DNA from: PUPG01 sp964463915
Lineage (GTDB): Bacteria > Bacteroidota > Bacteroidia > Bacteroidales > UBA7960
Length of the DNA stretch: 64,000 nt
Direction: 5' to 3'
Assembly (NCBI GenBank): GCA_964463915.1
Contig: CAYXEH010000005.1
Coordinates: forward strand, 1 to 64,000
How positions within the stretch are numbered: position 1 is the stretch's first letter; every line of letters begins with the position of its first letter. Below, piece by piece: positions 18,133 through 26,110 of the stretch. The notes under the pieces are model-generated. The model was given only the letters and a program-made list of their open reading frames with translations. It ran no database searches and had not been told where the DNA came from. The translations under genes and the position numbers were made by a program.

Positions 18133-18888
18133 TCAGCGTGGTGTTGAGTTCTGGTTTCCGGCCTGCTTTGAACCCTGGTCCTCGGCCTGTACTGAAAAAT
18201 ATTGCTCCACCTCCCGCAGGTCATCCTGCGGTGGGGTGAGATCTTTGATGATCCTTCCTTTTTCAAGCAGGATCACCCGTGAGCAGATGTCGGTAAGATG
18301 GTTCAGGTTGTGGCTGGAAACAAGCATGGTGGTTTCCCGGGATTCGTTGTCTGCCTTGAGCAGTCGCTTGACCATGATCTGGGAGCTGGGATCCAGATAG
18401 TTGAAGGGCTCATCAAGGATCAGTAGCCTGGGCTGCACCAGCATGGCTGCCACAATGCCCACCTTTTGCTTGTTACCCGTAGACAGCTGCCTGATATATT
18501 TCTTTTGCCCAATCACCTCGTCGCTGATAAAGCGGGTAAACACTTTAAGTTTTTCATCGACTGCACCGGGATCCATCCCATGAAGTTTCCCGACAAAATA
18601 GAAATACTCTTCAGGTGTCAGAAAATCAATCAGAAACCCCTCATCCAGGTAGCTGCCCGTGAAAGACTTCCAGTGATCGTTGCCGGCCACCGGTTTCTCT
18701 TCAATGAGTGCCTGGCCTCCGGTCGGTTCAACCAGATCGAGTATGAGCCGGAAGAGGGTGGTTTTTCCGGCCCCGTTGTTGCCTACAATGCCGGTGAGTG
18801 TTCCGGTCCCGACTTCCAGGTGGTCAATGTTCAGGGCAGTCTGCTGCCCGTATTTTTTGATGAGTTGTTCAATTCGGATCGCAGTCAT
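18133..18888 (-). CDS. ABC transporter ATP-binding protein
   Basis: 251 residues with Walker A GNNGAGKTT (36-44), a Q-loop region near 77-84, a signature LSTGNKQKVG (135-144, a variant of LSGGQ), Walker B LLILDEP (155-161) and switch His193 (SSHN). The start codon overlaps the stop of the upstream membrane-protein gene by one base, so the two are translationally coupled and should form one transporter with DUF5687 as the membrane subunit. The last 25 residues are Gln/Gly/Asn-rich and look like a disordered tail. Cargo is unknown; DUF5687 systems are usually described only as exporters of the ABC-2 kind. Confidence 0.9.
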   Translation of the reverse strand: MTAIRIEQLIKKYGQQTALNIDHLEVGTGTLTGIVGNNGAGKTTLFRLILDLVEPTGGQALIEEKPVAGNDHWKSFTGSYLDEGFLIDFLTPEEYFYFVGKLHGMDPGAVDEKLKVFTRFISDEVIGQKKYIRQLSTGNKQKVGIVAAMLVQPRLLILDEPFNYLDPSSQIMVKRLLKADNESRETTMLVSSHNLNHLTDICSRVILLEKGRIIKDLTPPQDDLREVEQYFSVQAEDQGSKQAGNQNSTPR

Positions 18889-20408
18889 TATTTCTCCCGG
18901 TATTTACTGAGGTTGTGGTATTTTTTTCGTTCGAATTTTTTAGCCGTGGCGCGCAGCCACCTGGGATGCAGCAATATGAAAGCCAGTCCGCTTACCCCCG
19001 TGACCAACGCAAAACTATTTTCCATCCCGAGAGGCAGAAAAAAAGCGATAACCATCAGGAAGATCACCGAAAACATGGCTGCAAGTATGGTCATGAACTG
19101 GGTGCCGCTGGTGCCTTCAAAATTAAAGGAAGCTCTTTTGTTGGGATCAATACGGGTGCTGTTGTTGATCCCGGTATAAAACAAAAAGGCAAAGATCGCC
19201 CCGGTGACATACAGAAACATTCCCGCCATGGGTAAGACCATAACCGGAGCCGTAAATCCCAGTAAAATAAGCATGGGCACTATCTGTGACAGGGCCAGCA
19301 AGGTGTAGAAATAGTATTTTGCCTGGATGAAGCGATAGATATTGGTGTCGCGGCTGGCTAGCAGGTCAAAAAACCGGCTTTCCCAGGAAAAGGCATACTG
19401 CAGGTGAAAAAACCCGTAACCTCCGGCAACCATTACAAGCAGGTAGATGTATTGGCTTGGGTTTTCTCCCGGTGCAAAATATAAAAACAGGGGGATTCCG
19501 ATGATTGCCAGCGGCCATTGTTTGATGCCGCCTGAGGTTCGTTTGTTCCGCGTAAGCAGTTTCCATTCCAGCTCCCAGTAAGGCCCGAAGACCGGTACCC
19601 GGGCAAAGAATTTATCTATCCGGCTGCTTCCGGCCGGGGCTTTTGCATGTCCGGAACCTGCCCATTCATAAAAAGATTGTACCAGGCCTTTTTTGGACAG
19701 TGTTTGCAGGAAAATAACAGCAGTAAGTGGCAACATGAAGGCCCATGGGTTTCCGGCGATGAAGGCCCGCCCGAGTTGTTCCGAAAGGCTCATGAGCGCA
19801 GAAGGATATAGCCCGCCCGCTATGCCGGCCCCGGCGATAAACAACACCAGGGCCGTAATTCGCACCTGATTGCCTGGCCAGGTCTTGTACCAGGTAATGA
19901 GACTGTGGTTGACCGCGCCCAGCAGGAAGGATCCCAGCAAGGCCAGCCAGAATGCACCGGCAGATACAGGAAACAGAAGTGTCCGCATGAAAAGGGGGAT
20001 CAGCAGGGGGAAGAGATAGATGTTGAATATGCTGAACCATCCGCGCAAAAGGATGAATCCGGCCAGGCTGTGACGGCTTACCGGTAGGGGCAGGTAGCTG
20101 ACGATGAGTTGTTTCGGGGGAGACTGTACAAAAAACCGGGTCACCAGGTCGGCTGCATAGAGGTAGAGCAGGATGGAGAAGAACGCGTGGTGGGGCTCCT
20201 TGTCCGGAAAAACATGCCCCAGCAACTGTGGCAAAAGAGCCCCGGCCATGGCCAGGTACCAGATAAAAATGAATCCCACGAAAACCATCAGGACCTTAAC
20301 CCCCATGCTGCGGTCAAAATAGTGGGACCGCCGGAAGCTTAACCAGCCATGTTGTAAGAGTATTCCGGGGGTATTGTAAGAGGTCATGCCAGGTATATAA
20401 GAAGTCAT
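18888..20408 (-). CDS. DUF5687 family ABC transporter membrane subunit
   Basis: About 506 residues with around 12 membrane helices. The N-terminal part has LLQHGWLSFRRS, a conserved-looking opening in this Bacteroidetes family, followed by FFVQSPPKQLIVSYLPLPVS between helices. A second possible start lies seven codons downstream. The gene is immediately upstream of, and overlaps, the ABC ATPase gene at 18133, which fixes its role as the integral membrane half of that transporter. DUF5687 is, to my knowledge, functionally uncharacterised. No third component is seen in the operon. Confidence 0.85.
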   Translation of the reverse strand: MTSYIPGMTSYNTPGILLQHGWLSFRRSHYFDRSMGVKVLMVFVGFIFIWYLAMAGALLPQLLGHVFPDKEPHHAFFSILLYLYAADLVTRFFVQSPPKQLIVSYLPLPVSRHSLAGFILLRGWFSIFNIYLFPLLIPLFMRTLLFPVSAGAFWLALLGSFLLGAVNHSLITWYKTWPGNQVRITALVLFIAGAGIAGGLYPSALMSLSEQLGRAFIAGNPWAFMLPLTAVIFLQTLSKKGLVQSFYEWAGSGHAKAPAGSSRIDKFFARVPVFGPYWELEWKLLTRNKRTSGGIKQWPLAIIGIPLFLYFAPGENPSQYIYLLVMVAGGYGFFHLQYAFSWESRFFDLLASRDTNIYRFIQAKYYFYTLLALSQIVPMLILLGFTAPVMVLPMAGMFLYVTGAIFAFLFYTGINNSTRIDPNKRASFNFEGTSGTQFMTILAAMFSVIFLMVIAFFLPLGMENSFALVTGVSGLAFILLHPRWLRATAKKFERKKYHNLSKYREK

Positions 20409-20522
20409 GTAAAATTGTCAGGAAGCTACGGAAGCCAATTCAGATCTGTGTGAAACAGCACCGGATGTTAAACGCCATGCGGATTAATCAGCAACCCGTC
20501 AAGGATTTATCCGGATGCAAGT

Positions 20523-21182
20523 TTACGGATTTTTTTTCATCTCCATGAGAATCGGGAAGGCGCGTTTTACATCGGCCTCCGATACAACGATGGTGACCTC
20601 GTTGGAGGTGGAGACGACCTCGCATACGTTGATCCCGGCCCAGGCCAGCTGTTTCAGGATGTAATAATAGATGCCTGATATTTCGGTGTTGTTTTTGGGA
20701 AGCAGCAGGGTGACAGAGCTGAGTCCGTCCTTGAAAGAAAGAAGTTTTTCCTTGTGAAATATTTCCCTGATCCGCTTATCCAGTGAGCTTCCGGCCACCA
20801 GGGTCGTTTCGTAAACCCCCTGTGAAAAAGTATAGAACACCTCCAGCCCGTCAGCCATTTCTTCGATCATCCTTCTCCGGCACCCGGCCAGACCGGGCGA
20901 ATTCTCAAATGTGTGGTCGCTGAGCCCGGAACGGACAATTATGTCTCCCAGCCCCGAGATGAAGGTGCGGATTCCCTTGCTGATGCGAAAGGCCTGTGAT
21001 TCCGGGCGGCGGCTGATGGCCATGACAATGGCACTTTCTTTCACCTGTTTCCGGGTCATTTCTTCCACTTCCGGCTTAATTTTTCTGGCCAGGGAGGACA
21101 GGTTGACCAGGTTGTCGCGCAGGGCCTCTTCCAGAAATGGTGACCGGCTGATGATGATATCGACGGCTTTGGCTATGATCAT
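20523..21182 (-). CDS. ACT-domain protein related to the regulatory part of aspartate kinase
   Basis: 219 residues. The N-terminal 110 residues are helical with many charged residues (MIIAKAVDIIISRSPFLEE). The C-terminal half resembles the ACT domains of aspartokinases: SSVTLLLPKN, then YYYILKQLAWAGINVCEVVSTSNEVTIVV in pieces typical of the ACT fold. There is no kinase domain, so this is not a full aspartate kinase. It lies upstream of and divergent from lysA (21687), and both would concern the aspartate/lysine pathway, so a role as a small-molecule sensor is plausible but inferred. Similar short proteins are sometimes annotated simply as aspartate kinase. A TAACTTTG promoter box sits at 21393-21400, beyond the hairpin repeats. 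Confidence 0.75.
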   Translation of the reverse strand: MIIAKAVDIIISRSPFLEEALRDNLVNLSSLARKIKPEVEEMTRKQVKESAIVMAISRRPESQAFRISKGIRTFISGLGDIIVRSGLSDHTFENSPGLAGCRRRMIEEMADGLEVFYTFSQGVYETTLVAGSSLDKRIREIFHKEKLLSFKDGLSSVTLLLPKNNTEISGIYYYILKQLAWAGINVCEVVSTSNEVTIVVSEADVKRAFPILMEMKKNP

Positions 21183-21190
21183 GGGGTTAG

Positions 21191-21350
21191 TTGGTTAGTC
21201 GTGGCTTCGCCACTCCGGTTAGTCGGGTGCTGCGCACCCTCCGGTTGTTGGTTTCGGTGCTTCGCGCCTGATGGTTGGTTGGTGGCTTTGCCCCCTTGGT
21301 TAATGGTTGCGGCGCTTCGCGCCGACGGTTGTTGGTTTTTGACAGGGGCT
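21191..21350. repeat. GC-hairpin repeat family, locus 2
   Basis: Successive hairpins with short loops: GTGGC-TTC-GCCAC (21201-21213), GGGTGC-TGC-GCACCC (21225-21239), a GGTGC-TTC-GCGCC near 21256, and CGGCGC-TTC-GCGCCG (21310-21324). They are separated by CCGGTT(A/G) and GTTGTTGGTT linkers. The left end (21191-21226) is identical to 96-131. If the ACT gene is transcribed from the box at 21393-21400 these hairpins form its 5' leader. Confidence 0.75.
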
Positions 21351-21686
21351 ACATTTCTTTAATTGGCAATGGGTTTTGTTGTAAATATAACACAAAGTTA
21401 TAAAAATGTTTATTGTTTTGAAAAATTTCACAATATGATGGCTGCGTTATTTCTTTGCATCCGTTTAACCGGCCGTGGGGGGGCATTTGTCGGGTCGTTA
21501 CACCCAGATCCTCCGCAAAGGACAATTAAATTGGATGGGAAATTGAGACGATTGTTGCCCTGATGGCATAAGTTCTATGGTAGCCGTTATCCGGGGAGTT
21601 GCCGGTTCCGGGGAAAGCTCTCCGGGTTGCGGGTACTTTTTAATCGAACCCGGGTACTTTTAATCACCATAAAGACACAATAGAAA
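21346..21686. promoter_or_regulatory. divergent intergenic region; leftward box and a 21-bp direct repeat before lysA
   Basis: On the minus strand TAACTTTG (21393-21400) matches the Bacteroidetes -7 box for the ACT gene. Just before lysA, CGGGTACTTTTTAATCGAACC (from 21630) and CGGGTACTTTTAATCACCAT (from 21651) form a direct repeat with a 21-bp period; each carries TACTTTTA, close to TAnnTTTG, so this may be a duplicated promoter or operator. Nothing is coding. Confidence 0.45.
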
Positions 21687-23072
21687 ATGACCGAAAACAC
21701 ATTTACTTCAGCATCTGATCAGCAACCACCTGAACCCGCTTCGAGCCAATACTCACCTGTAATCAACCGAAGAACCGATTCCCGGGCTGCCGGCCAGGAT
21801 CTGTCCGGATACAATACGCCGTTTTACCTGTATGACATGGGGCTCCTACACAAGACTCTTGATCATTTATCGACGTCGGCAGCCCGGCACCAATATAACG
21901 TTCATTACGCCATGAAGGCCAATCACGAAACCAAGGTCCTCGATGCAGTCCGGCAGCACGGATTTGGGATCGATTGCGTAAGCGGCCCGGAGATCCTGGC
22001 GGCACTGGATCAGGGATTTTCTCCGGATTCTATTGTATTTGCCGGGGTAGGGAAAACAGATTCGGAAATCAGGCTTGGGCTGGAAAGCGGGATTCTGTGC
22101 TTTAATTGTGAATCACTGGAGGAACTCGCGGTGATAGCCGAAATTGCTTCCGGCATGGATAGGGTTGCCCGGGTGGCCCTGCGTGTGAATCCGGAAGTGG
22201 ATGCTGAAACCCATCAGAAGATCACAACCGGACGATCCGAAAACAAATTCGGAATTCAGCTTCCGCAACTGGGGCAGGCACTTGATCTTTGCCGGGACCA
22301 CCATGCCCTGCACTTCATGGGATTGCATTTTCACATCGGCTCACAGGTCACCACAACCGGGCCCTTTGCCAGGCTTTGCAGGCAGGTTAACCGCATATGG
22401 CAGGATTACCGGATTGACGATTACGGGCCGGTCATGCTGAACATGGGCGGAGGACTGGGAATTGATTATGCTGATCCGGACGGACAGGCTGTGCCGGATT
22501 TTGACCGATTTTTTGCAGCAATGGCCCGTCACCTGGTAGTTCCCAAACACATCGGCGTTCATTTCGAGCTGGGCAGGAGTGTGGTTGGTCAGTGCTGTTC
22601 TTTAATCTCCAGGGTATTATACGTAAAGAAAGGGGTGAATAAGCAGTTTCTCATCACTGATGCGGGGATGACGGAGTTGATGCGTCCGGCGTTATACGGA
22701 GCGGAACACAAAATTGAAAACCTGAGCTCTGGGGGAACCCCGCAAACCTATGATGTGGTAGGTCCCGCCTGTGAGTCGAGTGATGTATTTGCCAGCAATC
22801 TGTCTTTGCCTGCCACCTGCAGGGGTGATCTGCTTGCTGTGCGGTCATGCGGGGCCTATGTGCAGTCAATGACACTGAACTATAACCTTCGTCCTGCTGC
22901 CCCTGCTGTGTTTGATTATTCCTCCCTCCGGAAAACGTTCCTGCCCTCCTGTAAAGCATTCCTGCCAGCCAACGGAAAAGTCTCGCCATCGAGCAAAATA
23001 GTCTTCTCATCCTGTAAAACAGTCTCGCCTTCCTGTTCATTGCATGAACCTTTGGCCGCTGAAATTGTTTAG
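21687..23072 (+). CDS. lysA: diaminopimelate decarboxylase with repeat-derived C-terminal tail
   Basis: 461 residues. It is a fold-III PLP decarboxylase that converts meso-diaminopimelate to lysine in the cytosol. TPFYLYD opens the barrel. The PLP lysine is K77 in HYAMKANHE; HIGSQ (216-220), GGGLGIDY (from 254), ELGRSVVG and active-site C362 in GPACESSD follow. The first 40 residues are polar, Ser/Pro-rich and not part of the domain. After the normal end of the beta domain (near MTLNYNLRPAAP) residues 417-451 are five 7-residue repeats of the type xVxPSxK, encoded by 21-bp tandem repeats. This tail is not part of the family and looks like a captured minisatellite. The enzyme core looks intact. 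Confidence 0.9.
   Translation: MTENTFTSASDQQPPEPASSQYSPVINRRTDSRAAGQDLSGYNTPFYLYDMGLLHKTLDHLSTSAARHQYNVHYAMKANHETKVLDAVRQHGFGIDCVSGPEILAALDQGFSPDSIVFAGVGKTDSEIRLGLESGILCFNCESLEELAVIAEIASGMDRVARVALRVNPEVDAETHQKITTGRSENKFGIQLPQLGQALDLCRDHHALHFMGLHFHIGSQVTTTGPFARLCRQVNRIWQDYRIDDYGPVMLNMGGGLGIDYADPDGQAVPDFDRFFAAMARHLVVPKHIGVHFELGRSVVGQCCSLISRVLYVKKGVNKQFLITDAGMTELMRPALYGAEHKIENLSSGGTPQTYDVVGPACESSDVFASNLSLPATCRGDLLAVRSCGAYVQSMTLNYNLRPAAPAVFDYSSLRKTFLPSCKAFLPANGKVSPSSKIVFSSCKTVSPSCSLHEPLAAEIV
22935..23039 (+). repeat. 21-bp tandem repeat inside the end of lysA
   Basis: Five in-frame 21-bp units start at 22935, 22956, 22977, 22998 and 23019. They encode TFLPSCK, AFLPANG, KVSPSSK, IVFSSCK and TVSPSCS. 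The repeat keeps the reading frame because 21 is divisible by three. Confidence 0.8.
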
Positions 23073-23180
23073 AATTTGTGCAATTTCGTTGGACAAGGAA
23101 TGTACAGGAGGAACTGTTGTGCTTTCCCTTGAATTTTTCTCATAGGTCTATGCGAAATTTCAAGTGAAAAAAAATTCATG

Positions 23181-23188
23181 TACATTTG
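23181..23188 (+). promoter_or_regulatory. TAnnTTTG promoter box that fixes the PTPS start
   Basis: TACATTTG is a full match to the Bacteroidetes -7 element and lies 23 nt upstream of the ATG at 23212. The longer ORF start at 23164 would lie upstream of this promoter, so 23212 is preferred. Confidence 0.6.
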
Positions 23189-23211
23189 TACTCATAACCA
23201 AACAGTTGTAT

Positions 23212-23634
23212 ATGCGCATCACCCGAAGGGAAACCTTTAACGCAGCCCACCGCCTGTTTCGTCCGGAATGGGATGATCAGAAGAACCTGGAGGTGTTTGG
23301 AAAGTGCTCCAATCCCAGGTGGCACGGACACAATTATACCCTTTACGTAACGGTGGAGGGGGAGGTGGATCCCGGCACAGGTTTTGTAATGAATCTGAAG
23401 GAGCTCAGCCGTATTATTGATACCTTTGTAATAGAAAAGGTGGACCATAAAAACATCAATGTGGAGGTGGATTTTATGAAGGGCTGCCTGGCCTCTACAG
23501 AGAACCTGGCCATCGGCATCTGGGAGCAGCTGGAACCTCCGGTCCGGGAAGCCGGATCCAGGTTGTATTGTGTGAAACTGGTGGAGACGGAGAAGAACTT
23601 TGTTGAGTACTTCGGTCCGGAGGGAAGAAAGTAG
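23212..23634 (+). CDS. 6-pyruvoyl-tetrahydropterin synthase family protein (C-x5-HGH, PTPS-II type)
   Basis: 140 residues from MRITRRETFNAAH. Zinc ligands are H13 (FNAAH), H38 and H40 (WHGHNY); the catalytic Cys is C32 in FGKCSNP, and VDHKN carries the relay Asp/His. The Cys-to-HGH spacing is five residues, as in animal PTPS, whereas QueD enzymes of queuosine synthesis have three. GKC(S/N)NP, HGHNY, GxxDPxTGxVMNL and DHKN all match the mammalian enzyme as I remember it. So it more likely makes 6-pyruvoyl-tetrahydropterin (biopterin-type cofactor) from 7,8-dihydroneopterin triphosphate than 6-carboxytetrahydropterin. FolE, which makes the substrate, is the next gene. A QueD-like role remains possible. 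Confidence 0.85.
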   Translation: MRITRRETFNAAHRLFRPEWDDQKNLEVFGKCSNPRWHGHNYTLYVTVEGEVDPGTGFVMNLKELSRIIDTFVIEKVDHKNINVEVDFMKGCLASTENLAIGIWEQLEPPVREAGSRLYCVKLVETEKNFVEYFGPEGRK

Positions 23635-23639
23635 AGAAG

Positions 23640-23897
23640 CAGGAAGCTCGAAGTTGGATGCCGGGAGGTAGAAGCTGGAGGATGGAGAGTAGATCCCGAA
23701 GGGATCAAACGTTACTAACAGGGTGCGAAGCACCCGGCAACTAACGACTATAAGGCGCGAAGTGCCGTAACTAACAACTGGAGGCGCGTAGCGCCGACGA
23801 ACCGGAGGGGCGTTAGCCCCGACAAACCAGAGGGGCGTCAGCCCCGACAAACCGGAGGGGCGTTAGCCCCGACAAACCAAGGGGCTGCAGCCCTGTA
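23640..23897. repeat. GC-hairpin repeat family, locus 3, with a 25-bp tandem array
   Basis: Units of the form AACCGGAGGGGCGTTAGCCC start about 25 bp apart, around 23776, 23801, 23826, 23851 and 23876. Arms differ but stay paired: GGCGC-GTA-GCGCC, GGGGC-GTTA-GCCCC, GGGGC-GTCA-GCCCC, GGGGC-TGCA-GCCCT. To the left are GGGTGC-GAA-GCACCC (near 23721) and GGCGC-GAA-GTGCC, and from 23636 to 23690 a purine-rich GAAGCTGGAGGATGG-type repeat. It lies between the PTPS and folE genes and would be transcribed with them if they form an operon. Confidence 0.8.
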
Positions 23898-23910
23898 AAC
23901 CGATTAAAAA

Positions 23911-24552
23911 ATGACATCAGAAATCAACCGCAACATGGTCATTGAGAACAAGATGGATGACTATGAGAAAATTGACCAATACAATCCGCAGAAAATCAAC
24001 GAACTGGCTGATCATTACAAAAAGGTCCTTTCTTTGGTAGGTGAGGACCCCTCGCGTGAAGGGCTGGAAAAAACCCCCGAACGGGTGGCCAAGGCCATGC
24101 AGTTCCTGACGCACGGCTATGATCTGGATCCTTCAGAAATCCTTAAATCAGCGATGTTCCAGGAGGATTACAAACAGATGGTGATCGTAAAAGACATTGA
24201 AATCTATTCCATGTGTGAGCATCATATGCTGCCTTTCGTGGGCAAGGCCCACGTAGCCTATATTCCCAATCACTATATTGTGGGGTTGAGCAAGATCCCC
24301 AGGGTGGTGGATGCCTATGCCCGCCGGCTGCAGGTGCAGGAGCGCCTGACCACACAGATCAAGGAGTGTATCCAGAATACATTGAATCCGCTCGGTGTGG
24401 CGGTTGTGATCGAAGCACATCACTATTGTATGATGATGCGTGGCATCCAGAAGCAGAATTCCGTGACTACCACCAGTGATTTTACCGGGGCATTCCTGAC
24501 CGATAAGACCCGGGCAGAGTTTATCCACCTGGTGGGCTCAAATCTGCACTAA
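23911..24552 (+). CDS. folE: GTP cyclohydrolase I
   Basis: 213 residues, with a polar N-terminal extension of about 25 and then the usual core. Zinc ligands C102 and H105 (MCEHHMLPF) and C173 (HYCMMMRG) are all present, with R-G-I-Q-K-Q closing the site. It converts GTP to 7,8-dihydroneopterin triphosphate plus formate, the first step of folate and biopterin synthesis, in the cytosol as a decamer. The neighbouring PTPS gene uses this product. The ORF ends at a stop one base before a 100-N gap, and the last 35 bases are repeated just after the gap, so the 3' end is repeat-associated. The C-terminus (EFIHLVGSNLH) looks normal in length. Confidence 0.93.
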   Translation: MTSEINRNMVIENKMDDYEKIDQYNPQKINELADHYKKVLSLVGEDPSREGLEKTPERVAKAMQFLTHGYDLDPSEILKSAMFQEDYKQMVIVKDIEIYSMCEHHMLPFVGKAHVAYIPNHYIVGLSKIPRVVDAYARRLQVQERLTTQIKECIQNTLNPLGVAVVIEAHHYCMMMRGIQKQNSVTTTSDFTGAFLTDKTRAEFIHLVGSNLH

Positions 24553-24768
24553 GNNNNNNNNNNNNNNNNNNNNNNNNNNNNNNNNNNNNNNNNNNNNNNN
24601 NNNNNNNNNNNNNNNNNNNNNNNNNNNNNNNNNNNNNNNNNNNNNNNNNNNNNGTTTATCCACCTGGTGGGCTCAAATCTGCACTAAGAGCGCTCGGTGG
24701 TAAATCACAACGGGGATCGTACACCCTCCTGGTTTATCTGCCTGGCGGGCTCAAATCAGCATCAAGGG
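24519..24768. repeat. copies of the folE 3' end flanking a gap, 78-bp period
   Basis: GTTTATCCACCTGGTGGGCT and the following 15 bases through the stop codon occur at 24519-24553 and again, identically, at 24654-24688. A diverged third copy (GTTTATCTGCCTGGCGGGCT) starts at 24732, 78 bp after the second. This suggests a 78-bp tandem repeat that includes the end of folE. Bases 24769-24865 are an AT-rich leader of the serpin gene. Confidence 0.75.
24554..24653. other. assembly gap (100 N) with identical flanks
   Basis: 100 Ns. The 35 bases on its left are repeated exactly on its right, so the two contigs either overlap (gap length zero) or the gap hides further copies of the 78-bp unit. Confidence 0.95.
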
Positions 24769-24865
24769 ACTTATTATAATAAGATAATTGCAGCCAGCGT
24801 TTACTCATTATCTTAAATCAAAGGCCATCCAATTCAAAAGGCATCCAAATTAAAAGCCACAAGCC

Positions 24866-26110
24866 ATGGGGAAAACATTGATTTTGTTACTGACGGTTCT
24901 GCTGCTTACCAGCGCTTCTTCCTGTGACAAGGAGGATGAATCTACCGGGGAACAGCCCGAACCCAAACAGATTAAACTGACTGCAAGTGGTGCCGAGGTG
25001 GTTGGAAGCAGTAACGATTTTGGCATTCAGCTCTTTACAGAAACCGCCCGGCAAGAAACAGGCAACCTGATGCTTTCCCCCCTGAGTGCCAGTGCTGCAC
25101 TGACCATGCTTCTGAACGGATGCGAGGAGGAAACCTATGAACAAATCCGTGATATGCTTGGCTATCCGGCTGATATGGGCCTGGAAGAGATCAATGAGAC
25201 TTACCAGGGTCTGGTCAGACAGTTGCTGGATGCGGATCCCAAAGTCAAACTTGCCCTTGCCAATGCGGTGTTTTACCGCGATGATTTTGAAGTGAAAACG
25301 CCTTTTATGGAAGTGATGGATGATGCGTTCGATGCTAATATCGAAGGGCTGGATTTTGGTCACCCTTCCACCGTGGATGTTATCAACCAATGGGCCGGTG
25401 ACAACACGGAGGGACGAATTGATCAGGTCATTGATGAAATCGACCCCCTGATGATGATGTTCCTGATGAATGCCCTTTATTTCAAGGGAGAATGGACGCA
25501 GCAATTTGATGAGGCGGATACCCGCGACCGGCCATTTTTCCCGGACGAAGACAATGAGATTGAGGTGCCAACCATGATTGGGGAAGTGGGTATCTGGACA
25601 TATGAGGGGGATGGTTATCGCGTGGCGGAGATGCCCTACGGCCGGACCAATTTTTCCATGGTTGTGATTGTGCCCGACAATGGCCTCAGCACGTATTATG
25701 AAGACTTCTCACCGGCTGTCTGGCAGGAAATTACCGCTTCCCTGGATCAGCAGCCCGGTACCCGGGAGATTACGGTGATGATGCCCAAATTTGAATTTGA
25801 GTATGAGAAAGTACTTAATGACCAGTTGAAAGGTCTGGGTATGACAGAGGCTTTTGAACCCCGTGTGGCCGACCTTTCAGGGATCTCTGATGAGGAGATC
25901 TTTGTCAGTTTTGTCAAACAGAATACTTTCGTGGAAGTCAACGAAGAAGGAACAGAGGCTGCTGCCGTGACCACCATCGGCATTGAGGTGACCAGCATTG
26001 GACCGGAGCCTTCCGAATTTATTGTGGACCAGCCTTTTATATTTGCCATCCGGGAACGCACCACGAACTCGTTGCTGTTTATCGGAAGTGTGAACAATCC
26101 TGTAAATTAG
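24866..26110 (+). CDS. surface-type lipoprotein serpin (serine/cysteine protease inhibitor)
   Basis: 414 residues. Signal peptide with lipobox SASSC (lipid Cys20); the following D-K-E-D-E fits the X-K-(D/E)2-X export signal known from Capnocytophaga, predicting display on the cell surface. The rest is a full serpin: NLMLSPLSASAALTML near the start, NALYFKGEW in the middle, and an inhibitory hinge E-E-G-T-E-A-A-A-V-T-T at 360-370 with small residues at P12-P9. The C-terminal QPFIFAIRERTTNSLLFIG follows. Counting from the hinge puts P1-P1' near Thr376-Ser377, but the loop is about three residues longer than in antitrypsin, so the bait residue is uncertain. Expected role: trapping host, competitor or own proteases at the surface. 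Confidence 0.93.
   Translation: MGKTLILLLTVLLLTSASSCDKEDESTGEQPEPKQIKLTASGAEVVGSSNDFGIQLFTETARQETGNLMLSPLSASAALTMLLNGCEEETYEQIRDMLGYPADMGLEEINETYQGLVRQLLDADPKVKLALANAVFYRDDFEVKTPFMEVMDDAFDANIEGLDFGHPSTVDVINQWAGDNTEGRIDQVIDEIDPLMMMFLMNALYFKGEWTQQFDEADTRDRPFFPDEDNEIEVPTMIGEVGIWTYEGDGYRVAEMPYGRTNFSMVVIVPDNGLSTYYEDFSPAVWQEITASLDQQPGTREITVMMPKFEFEYEKVLNDQLKGLGMTEAFEPRVADLSGISDEEIFVSFVKQNTFVEVNEEGTEAAAVTTIGIEVTSIGPEPSEFIVDQPFIFAIRERTTNSLLFIGSVNNPVN

Noticed and set aside
21346..21686. Lysine riboswitch upstream of lysA
   Set aside because: No conserved junction or stem set typical of the L box could be recognised, and the leader appears too short.
23766..23897. CRISPR-like array
   Set aside because: The repeats are contiguous 25-bp hairpin units with no unique spacers, and no cas genes are present.
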